Virus record (IMG/VR): IMGVR_UViG_3300037199_000176 | Location: 1 to 27,131 of that record | Length of the DNA: 27,131 nt | Origin: a virus | Reading direction: 5' to 3' (one strand) | Part shown: positions 20,101 through 23,988 of the stretch, in pieces | Layout: each line of letters begins with the position of its first letter | Numbering within the stretch: position 1 is the stretch's first letter | The notes under the pieces: model-generated | What the model was told of the DNA's origin: nothing | The model's input: only the letters and a program-made list of their open reading frames with translations | Databases searched by the model: none | Program-made: the position numbers and the translations under genes

Positions 20101-21942
20101 CTCGACGATCGCTTTGCCACTGTGACGCGCCGCAATGACGCCGGCGAAATGGTGTTGGAGGGCCACTACTACGCGCCGGCGGAGGCAGCCAAGAGCTTCA
20201 ACAACTTTGTCAGCAGGGGACTAGCTGGGCGAAACGCGGTAATCGATTCAGTCTTCAAGCTGAACCGCTCAATGAATGCCGTGCAGTTGGGCCTGAGCGC
20301 CTTCCACGCGACCGCCAGCACGATCAACCTGGGGATTGGAGACATTGCCCTGGGACTGGAGGAGTTGAGCCAAGGCCGGCCAGTCTCGGCAGCAGCGCAT
20401 ATAGCGCGCGGCGCCGTCCCTGGAGCCTCACTGGCTAGGCATCTGCTGGTGGGCAACAAGGTGATGCGCGAGTACTTGGAGCCCGGCTCCGCCGCAAAGT
20501 ACGAAGCGGAGGCTAACTGGGTGGCGCGCGCCGGCGGCCGACCAGAGCAAGGCGTGAATCTCGAGCCGGCCCGCTGGCGCCAAGTGACAGAGGACATCCG
20601 CCGGGGCGACTATTTCAAGGGCGCGAAAGGAGCAATCCCGGGCACAATCGATCTGGCGGGTAGTTGGCTGATGCATGGCATGATTCCGCGGATCAAGTTG
20701 GGATCCTTTCAAGATATGGCGGCGAACATTCTCAAAGAGGCGGACCACAACAATTGGAGCGAAGAAGAGATCAGGAGCCGGATGCAGTCGGCCTGGGACT
20801 CAGTGGATAACCGCTATGGCCAGATGGTCTATGACAACCGCTTTTGGAACCGCGTCGCGCTTGAGATTGCCCAGCTTGGAATCCGCAGCGTCGGCTGGCA
20901 GGGCGGAACCTACATGGAGTACGGCGGCGGAGTGACAGACGCAGCCAAGGCTTTTGCGCGGGCAGCCTCGCGGAAGAAGCCCGAAGTTACGCACAAGCTG
21001 GCTTTCAGCTTGGCCACGCCGATCTATACGGCTCTGATTGCGGCAGTTGGAACCTACCTGATGACCGGCCACAAACCAGACACCGACAAGTATGGACTGA
21101 AGGCCTACAGCATGATCGAGACGGCCGACGGAACCATGCTCAGCATTCCCGGATACTCGAAAAACCTGATGTCGGTTGGGGAGGACGTAGCTCAAAACGG
21201 GATCCCCTGGCGCACAGCTGTCAACACTGCCAGCCCGGCAATCTCAACATCGCTTGAGATGATGCAGAACAAGGATTATTACGGCAACGAGATCAGGAAC
21301 GAGGACGATCCTTACATCTCAAAGACGCTGGGCAAGAGCCAGACCGGAGAATACGCCAAGTTCATTGCCAGCCAGTACATACCGTTTACGGTGAAGAGCT
21401 TCCAACAGCAGCGCCAGCGTGCCGGCGAAGGCGAGTTTTCCGACATCAGTGAGGGCAAGAGCGGCGGCATGAGCTTGCTCAGCTATGCAGGTTTTCAGCC
21501 GGCGACACAGGTCATGCAGAACTCATCTGCCATGAATCTGGCCGAGCACTACCGCAACGAGACACCCCAGGCGCCGCGGACAGCAGAGCAGGCCGAGCAC
21601 AACCGAACCTTTCGGAATCTGGTCAAGGCGTTGGAAAACGGCAACCTCAACCAGGAAAAACTAAATGAGGCGATGGAAAAGGGCCGCATAACCAGCCGAC
21701 AGTATAGCGAGGCGGTCCGTGAAGCCCGCTGGACGCCACTGGAGCGCGTGACCAGCCGGCTCAGCTTTACCCAGGCCATGAAGGTATGGCAGAAAGCTAA
21801 TCCGCAAGAGAAGGCCTCCCTGCACGATCTGATGGCCGAGAAGAGCCAGCACCAACTGGAGACGGTCTACGAGCAGGAGGGCGACGAGGCCGCGCAGACT
21901 CTCCAGGCCAGGTTGAAGCAGCAGGGAATTTTGACTGAGTAG
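11131..21942 (+). CDS. Giant 3603-residue polyvalent internal virion (ejection) protein
   Basis: The gene starts at an ATG overlapping the previous stop and ends just before a terminator-like hairpin. Regions in order: Pro/Gly-rich residues 1-650 with an N-terminal duplication; RSH (RelA/SpoT)-like 655-790 (R658, K660, D680-x-x-G-x-R685, E738-L-Q740); GNAT-like 800-905 ('RIQGEGYGSKLYEE'); DdrB-type ParB-like 990-1400 ('VQERDY', G1088-N-S-R1091); possible SH3-like barrel 1476-1530; zeta-like P-loop kinase 1545-1815 (Walker A near 1637-1642, preceded by 'YPVFQRDPVRGERDVH'); a region with E2019, E2020, H2023, H2024 and H2029; a phage polyprotein domain 2270-2740 ('HWDEPNVLGHVRF', 'IEELQSDWHQ', 'GYDGISWTPGEQQ'); and a helical C-terminal region 2750-3603 with hydrophobic stretches near 3052 and 3289-3312. 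T7 gp16 is 1318 residues and begins with a lytic transglycosylase; none is visible here. Delivery with the DNA is inferred from context. The domains are read by eye. Confidence 0.8.
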   Translation: MDGDQVQFSDVPSGYKILTAPTSAPVLAYSDIPANYKVIGPAPTPKASPVVGPVAPRPPVRVAPPTFHDLYGLPPAPTLSQRLTGAWEGLKTGGLPGAEVGYVTAGTPTQPTAAPGDIPNSVNSLEDINRQNREQRRARPATVGAGLKPLMPEEAATPLSPAEREFNRQNPPESQFTLPVKPQPRNAEEEFQKSIRAARGTQDTLRTTPPPAITSQKILNPAKIDPITHQPIPGTEVLAPSEDVKPFALEQTPTGPQLVPVSPVRLAQPQMPRAAMKEEPLMDALVPVAPSLENAQRRAYMSPETWEQLQNRAKEQRYADTGEREKNWNQLMPRLIPTSEQTAKTIALTPDERTQYEQDKADVAAGRKAAPRPGGHAPNPHNLPVVNTAIWLRGQEGEKRQDDPIAAKMTDAVQDFASGLSRVDQAALIAALGGKDVISKLATVYFGYQAGKGTIKAGRATVSDVEAGNNPQAAYDATSAVLNALMFGTMARHGVHAAGIEVHPDVLTPDQTAPGGFRVKKFPGATVRGPGFSGAVGPNIGGGVRGNVRVGPFQGSATIGGEQGFTVKGGRIPSPAPVPETDPSRLLAESSTVGQPTVSEAVAGENVPRGTSPERPVVQASTNPAEIRTSAEAQKAPLEQNVQAAISQVPGAQVEGARVKTADSVANKEDRGKPPETNIDHLGARVSVPTQADVPAVQQAIETQLPVVSKEKITSNGVNADQYGIQTGAPGEPNQVSELQVVTKPVAEAMKATDDLYAEQKKALATGDQAKADELGKQIKAKMEAAQQEGQAAENAVVTSGDVRGQIAYSISTAEGTPVGKLRVEEIAPGKVEIKGSSVRIQGEGYGSKLYEETIKAENAKGNTVVSDQNEVTSTSAAGVWDSLVRRGLAEKVGNTYQATPRTWVLENQNRAILQESPEQTMLGNPRPQETPNAVQEPSAAGVLPREQGQASEAGSERLGVGRVQQGTQAPTPQATQGTEAAPPVIRPAVGGHDGRATDVLTPTRKLPGTYRLVEAADLMPSHHPASFEPNPEYPAGVQERDYKNSKEAQNRVITQAQNYDPAYTVNTNPDAVNGPPVITPDGTVLGGNSRAMSTQRIYAEGSGAAYRDAIKRDAATYGLTPEQVDGMNQPVLVRQIDRPASLDEAKRIGSELNKSMTGALGVSEKAVSAGQKLKPETLQAVSAMQNEDDSSLREVLSRKGPEILQMMVQDGALTERERPQYLESDGKSLSEEGKTFIERAMMGSVFDDSHLLDAAPKSIKDKIGKSLGSISAIGSRPDEWNLVPALRPALLRAVAEHTGIAQRGSTVELTVNQQSMFGPGRNPVVDALVRVLDEKPNAVRARFTQFATDAKQNLPGETRMFGGGEAFDAFNHAFGSKLTDEEFHNGISEILRTETTAAAVQPQPAPARNEGIPQRVAGEPARGGGEGNGIAAGASRPPAEPATTGAAGRNAGIEASRRPELRAPRPPQASSNIFKQGHQSTPVLVKDADGNWVHATLDYFNGGVNGAARRGRVTLASGLKMDPVSENDLKIVPTPEKLKIPSISGTPQEKQVIAYTESHLPELMDEYRVKNMSQGVLTIATDAAKKLYPVFQRDPVRGERDVHSSAKAVADAALKAELATPILPDRRNVEIVTASPGSGKTWNQSGALPDGVGLRIEDIAAKLDDATALIDKLLAAGREPRINWIHVDDPAKTVRRMALRAVGHGGKEGIGRTVPLSYMADAYSSVPRVLLEMMDKYGDRIGVSGTENSGARDAAYPIKNVHQTLQDALQWNHEKTLERMRTELETLKQEGIFQGERGKAIYDIAAYSPEEESGREIAPPESAGRSAEDGGANDRIGQRAGEAGAERPGQVLATSKNSERREGEGGGIQPGAAADVLANEQKESETRAARRTETLPAANARNLAENAAQHKTSVVDVAGHKAVLLDPDGEGVWHRLFRKVKGDAGENPLGAGSSWTGISLDRRGVNTALDLLKKNGEGEVTSVKDGYDRMARALREAQTSTGGVTVLRGDYRADTAREEATHHWQREHALDRSYAMGSVADQQEFQDVVSLLKDQGYRNAKPRTIAMELMAKALAGDAEFKISDDQRESLIRSFLTEAIDEKGIGILDNLPEVDPRARPIVEDVRREYEARNEGGGKQAPGIKGGPAGREVRPKDDRAFSRAASGERGSGADGSERGVSKSGAEESELGAFQRKAPKPPVRSAALPGMEGDIEAQRTAAGEEQGRQLTDRLLAPRPSISRAAGEMERESPLFRDTEASGQGSLFQRAKDDPETKTQNPWFLKSAKVIEQKMRGPMPGDALIHMLENNGVKPDEIKWSGLEDLRGKPRITPDEVKEHLAANAIQIKEVTHKELSEPIENIIARGEGLAERPTRYGSYTLPGGENYREMLLTLPPKTVPQYFIGYKGGSTIGQGYSNLAEAKSEMEDLFAGRDDIEIRPGRGDRSITTRNADNFTSGHWDEPNVLGHVRFNDRTGPNGEKLLHIEELQSDWHQKGRTKGYATPLTAEEEAEFKKLLSKGTMGRDRAEEDQFSQLVDRKNPGSGATVPDAPFKKTWPELLLKRMVRYAAENGYDGISWTPGEQQAERYDLSKQIDAVHYRTAGPDRFQVEAYAPGPRSVLSQIGTAQELEDVVGKDIVKKMVAGEGEEVGGAGNYRKLSGVDLKVGGEGMKGFYDKIVPDLANKIGKPFGAKVGETKIDTIPGGAREFGDVEDRKDNPDFKKQTVPYLPVTDAMRGTVLREGQPLFQKPGETNPTSNTGQPWGRKNTRAQQQLAFGGPSTWQRALGGLRDWRDDNPDAGDDLRSLMREKRGEMDRNVLQLKKSLEDARKDFVTMPREEVTKFIDDVEHGRFRAIDPKYRDMAQGLHEIFVSDREELQRLDPEKLKNFYENYFPHIWDHSGKVARMMQAQSGTKPLFGSGAFLKHRTLYPPTFKEGIELGLEPKTWNPVDMALLKHAEIQRYIFGLKTVQDMKAIGLTRVFKTAADAPPNWVQLDDRFATVTRRNDAGEMVLEGHYYAPAEAAKSFNNFVSRGLAGRNAVIDSVFKLNRSMNAVQLGLSAFHATASTINLGIGDIALGLEELSQGRPVSAAAHIARGAVPGASLARHLLVGNKVMREYLEPGSAAKYEAEANWVARAGGRPEQGVNLEPARWRQVTEDIRRGDYFKGAKGAIPGTIDLAGSWLMHGMIPRIKLGSFQDMAANILKEADHNNWSEEEIRSRMQSAWDSVDNRYGQMVYDNRFWNRVALEIAQLGIRSVGWQGGTYMEYGGGVTDAAKAFARAASRKKPEVTHKLAFSLATPIYTALIAAVGTYLMTGHKPDTDKYGLKAYSMIETADGTMLSIPGYSKNLMSVGEDVAQNGIPWRTAVNTASPAISTSLEMMQNKDYYGNEIRNEDDPYISKTLGKSQTGEYAKFIASQYIPFTVKSFQQQRQRAGEGEFSDISEGKSGGMSLLSYAGFQPATQVMQNSSAMNLAEHYRNETPQAPRTAEQAEHNRTFRNLVKALENGNLNQEKLNEAMEKGRITSRQYSEAVREARWTPLERVTSRLSFTQAMKVWQKANPQEKASLHDLMAEKSQHQLETVYEQEGDEAAQTLQARLKQQGILTE
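12947..12964. promoter_or_regulatory. parS: parS-type ParB-binding palindrome inside the giant gene
   Basis: An 18-base perfect palindrome, ATGTTCCACGTGGAACAT, lies here. Its central 16 bases (12948-12963) match the form of bacterial chromosomal parS sites (consensus TGTTTCACGTGAAACA; the variant with TTCC/GGAA arms is also used by bacteria). It lies in the disordered part of the giant protein, coding for 'ENVPRGTS', so the protein there would tolerate a sequence fixed for DNA reasons. Only one copy was seen in the window. No ParA or conventional ParB gene is present, so a host ParB would be the likely partner. The sequence match is direct; function is inference. Confidence 0.7.
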
Positions 21943-21944
21943 AC

Positions 21945-21967
21945 AGCCGGATTCCTCCGGCTTATTT
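21945..21967 (+). terminator. Terminator-like hairpin after the giant gene
   Basis: A 7-base perfect stem AGCCGGA/TCCGGCT with a TTCC loop begins two bases after the stop codon and is followed by TATTT. The T tract is short, so termination may be partial. It separates the virion/ejection genes from the packaging genes. The following gap to 22117 holds no convincing gene or promoter. Confidence 0.6.
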
Positions 21968-22117
21968 GCCAGCGGATTGAAGAAGTTCTGGTCTGCGATG
22001 AGGGTTGATACTCGGAAGGGCCTTTGTTGCGAGGAGCTACTTTGAGGGGCTGGCGTGTATTTGGATCATAGCACAACCGCACCATCTGAACCATGAGAAC
22101 CGCCCGGAGCGCCCGAA

Positions 22118-22807
22118 ATGCCGAAAGCCCAAAAGGATGCCTTCAAAGGATTAACGCTGGACGAGCAGCGGTTCGTCTTCCATTTTCTGCGCGAGAGTGT
22201 GAGCTCGGAGAATGAAAACGAGCAGATCCGATGGGCAGAACGAAAGAGCCGCATAGTTCAGGGAATGGGAGAGAAGTTTCTCAAGCGCGAACACGTGCAG
22301 CAGGAGATCCAGCGCCGGCGCGCCCAGGTGGAACTGGAGCAGGCCCGGCTTATCGCCCGCGACCAAGCCAAGTTGGCCGCCGAGGAAGACAAGCGAAAGA
22401 CGGTGACGCTCGACAAGCTTGAGGCTGCGCTTGACGGCGTGGTAAATCTGGACCCGGAAAAGCACGGCGGAACAGTCCTTGAAGCGATCCGGCTCGGACT
22501 GGTCTACACCGGAACCATCAACGATGGAAACAGAAAGCGGGTAGTGCCGGCCGACCCAACCACTCAGGAGAATTCCCCAGCCGGTGAAGGTGGTTTTTAT
22601 CAGAGCATCTTCCACGGGATGCGCCAGGGCGAGGTGCCAGCTGACGCCATGCCTCTGATGCCCGAGGAAACGCCCGCCGCGCTGATGCCGGACCAACCGG
22701 CGCCGCGGCCGCCCGTGCTGCGCGTGAACGAACCGCCGGCCCCTGCTCCGCCTTCGGCGGGGAATCCCAAATCCAAGAAAAGTTTACTTGAGATCAGAAT
22801 CACGTGA
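22118..22807 (+). CDS. Small terminase subunit candidate (TerS)
   Basis: This encodes 229 residues, starting at an ATG with a weak GGAG about ten bases upstream. Residues 1-75 have the feel of a terminase small subunit DNA-binding region: 'LTLDEQRFVFHFLRES', then 'AERKSRIVQGMGEKFLKREHVQQEI', compatible with helix-turn-helix followed by a 'v...i' helix. Residues about 70-110 form a charged coiled coil ('RRRAQVELEQARLIARDQAKLAAEEDKRK') that would suit a ring oligomer. The C-terminal 70 residues are Pro/Ala-rich and end 'LLEIRIT'. It is the first gene of the packaging block, four genes before TerL. A related tail ('LETRIT') ends the ribbon-helix-helix protein next to TerL. TerS is the best call by position and pattern, but small terminases diverge strongly. 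Confidence 0.5.
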   Translation: MPKAQKDAFKGLTLDEQRFVFHFLRESVSSENENEQIRWAERKSRIVQGMGEKFLKREHVQQEIQRRRAQVELEQARLIARDQAKLAAEEDKRKTVTLDKLEAALDGVVNLDPEKHGGTVLEAIRLGLVYTGTINDGNRKRVVPADPTTQENSPAGEGGFYQSIFHGMRQGEVPADAMPLMPEETPAALMPDQPAPRPPVLRVNEPPAPAPPSAGNPKSKKSLLEIRIT

Positions 22808-22809
22808 TT
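22798..22809. repeat. 12-base palindrome at the end of the TerS candidate gene
   Basis: AATCACGTGATT is a perfect palindrome centred on CACGTG, overlapping the stop codon at 22805-22807. With a one-base offset on each arm the symmetry continues to CAGAA...TTCTG. It could be an operator for one of the small DNA-binding proteins encoded just downstream. The arms differ from the parS consensus. Confidence 0.4.
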
Positions 22810-22851
22810 TCTGCGTCTGTGTGTGGTACAAGGGATACACGAGGTACAAAT

Positions 22852-23106
22852 ATGAACAAGTGGAAGCGAAGAATTGCAACTGCATGGATGGTTTTGACTG
22901 GAAAACAGTGCCGGCTTACTGACGCAACAGAGCGGATAATTTATGTGCATGATGCCGGGCCACAAGGGAAGATAGTGCAACTCGTTCCCTGGCGTGATCA
23001 GATTTTAGCGCTCGACAATAATGGGACAATCTTGCTTATTGACTGTCCCTATGAGTCTATCAACATACAAGTAAGAACGATCATGAAGTCACCGAGGCGA
23101 GGCTGA
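22852..23106 (+). CDS. Small phage protein of unknown function
   Basis: The preferred start is the ATG at 22852, with GAGG seven bases upstream, giving 84 residues. An in-frame GTG at 22804 would overlap the preceding stop but would add 16 unlikely residues. The N-terminus is basic ('MNKWKRRIATAWMVLTGKQ') and could be an amphipathic helix. The rest is beta-rich ('ERIIYVHDAGPQGKIVQLVP', 'RDQILALDNNGTILLIDCP'). It lies between the TerS candidate and a TerL-like fragment. No family recognised. Confidence 0.55.
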   Translation: MNKWKRRIATAWMVLTGKQCRLTDATERIIYVHDAGPQGKIVQLVPWRDQILALDNNGTILLIDCPYESINIQVRTIMKSPRRG

Positions 23107-23108
23107 GC

Positions 23109-23414
23109 ATGCCAAAAATGAGACTGCATGTTGATCTGAAAAAGCGGTTCAGACTACGCTTTAGAGCTGTCCAACTGCGCTTCAGAGCTCGCCACTGGTG
23201 GATGCGAGAAGCTTTCATGCGGGCTACACTGGACGATTCTCGGCAAGGGGACAGGTTCAAATCGATGTTTCTGGGCGACTGGAGCCCATTGCCATCCGAG
23301 GAAAAGCCGCCTGAACTGCACAAGGAATGGAGCGTGGGGCGCCTCTATCCGAAGCAGCAAGAAATGCTCAATGATCCACGACCGATGAGATTGTTTGGCG
23401 GCAGCCGCCGGTGA
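23109..23414 (+). CDS. TerL-like N-terminal fragment ending at the P-loop
   Basis: This encodes 101 residues, with GAGGCGAGG upstream of the ATG. The first 35 residues are very basic ('LKKRFRLRFRAVQLRFRARH'). The last 25, 'LYPKQQEMLNDPRPMRLF' followed by 'GGSRR' and a stop, look like the start of a large terminase ATPase, where a Q-containing segment leads to the Walker A glycine loop. The frame ends where 'GGKS/T' would be expected, and I found no continuation of the ATPase in any frame downstream. The intact TerL begins 574 bases later and shows the same layout ('INAAQQAAINCRAELLLMGG'). It may be a remnant of a second terminase, or an independent small gene that kept this piece. It is open and has a ribosome binding site, so it may still be translated. 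Confidence 0.5.
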   Translation: MPKMRLHVDLKKRFRLRFRAVQLRFRARHWWMREAFMRATLDDSRQGDRFKSMFLGDWSPLPSEEKPPELHKEWSVGRLYPKQQEMLNDPRPMRLFGGSRR

Positions 23415-23428
23415 GGAGCAACAAGATT

Positions 23429-23644
23429 ATGGCAGTTCTGATCGAGCGCCGAGAATGGGCGCATACGCGAGAAGTTGTGCGCTTTTTGATGAAGCAACCG
23501 GACCAGGTTTCAACAACCGCCGCTATCGCTGAAGCGCTGAACGAAGAACATGAATCTGTGCGCGCCGCCCTGTTACGGTTACAAAAGGTTGGAAGAGTGG
23601 CCGAGATTCACCCAGGCATGTCCGGAATGTGGCATCTCGAATAG
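23429..23644 (+). CDS. Small winged-helix-like protein
   Basis: The ATG at 23429 with AGGAG upstream is preferred over the in-frame GTG at 23411, giving 71 residues. The pattern 'REVVRFLMKQPDQVSTTAAIAEALNEEHESVRAALLRLQKVGRVAEIHPGM' is typical of a winged helix-turn-helix: a helix, a helix-turn-helix ('TAAIAEALN.EHESVRAALLRL') and a beta wing ('GRVAEIHPGMSGMWHLE'). It probably binds DNA as a regulator or packaging accessory. Its first 13 coding bases (ATGGCAGTTCTGA) are identical to those of the next gene. Confidence 0.6.
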   Translation: MAVLIERREWAHTREVVRFLMKQPDQVSTTAAIAEALNEEHESVRAALLRLQKVGRVAEIHPGMSGMWHLE

Positions 23645-23655
23645 AAAGGTCAACC

Positions 23656-23988
23656 ATGGCAGTTCTGAATCTACGAAACGTTCCTGAGGATCTGGTATGT
23701 CAACTCAGGGCTCAGGCAGCGCTGGCGGGCCGAGGAAACCACTTCCACGAGTACTGCATTGGCCTGCTGGAAGTGGTGGTCGCCCAGGTGGCCAATCAGC
23801 GAACCATAAAGCGGACGCCAACAGATCAGTCGCTGCCTCCGGGGCGCTCTCCGCAGGTTCGAGAGTTCTACCTTGGCCATCCCGGAAGCCGGCCCGAGAA
23901 AGAGATTTTGCAAAATCGAGCACAGATTATTCCAGAAATTATTCCAGAGCCTCCTTCCGATGAACCTCTGGAGACTCGGATCACCTGA
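23656..23988 (+). CDS. Ribbon-helix-helix-like DNA-binding protein
   Basis: The preferred start is the ATG at 23656 with GAAAGG upstream (110 residues); an in-frame GTG at 23629 overlaps the preceding gene. The N-terminus 'MAVLNLRNVPEDLVCQLRAQAALAGRGNHFHEYCIGLLEVVV' matches the ribbon-helix-helix (Arc/FitA/VapB-like) plan: a strand, 'VPEDL', helix, turn, helix. Residues 55-110 are Pro/Arg-rich and probably extended, ending 'LETRIT'. The last codon region overlaps the TerL start (TGATG), so the two are translationally coupled. It could autoregulate the packaging genes, act as antitoxin-like protein without a visible toxin, or assist TerS. Its tail resembles the end of the TerS candidate, which supports a packaging link. 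Confidence 0.6.
   Translation: MAVLNLRNVPEDLVCQLRAQAALAGRGNHFHEYCIGLLEVVVAQVANQRTIKRTPTDQSLPPGRSPQVREFYLGHPGSRPEKEILQNRAQIIPEIIPEPPSDEPLETRIT

Noticed and set aside
11131-21942. Lytic transglycosylase in the giant protein, as in T7 gp16
   Set aside because: No catalytic Glu context or 'GLMQ'-type motif was seen in the translation.
22042-22075. Possible sigma70 promoter before the TerS candidate (TTGAGG with ATCATA)
   Set aside because: The -10 box is poor; too weak to list although a promoter after the terminator would make sense.
21867-22094. - strand frame of 75 codons across the terminator gap
   Set aside because: It overlaps the end of the giant gene and the hairpin, with no ribosome binding site or recognisable pattern.
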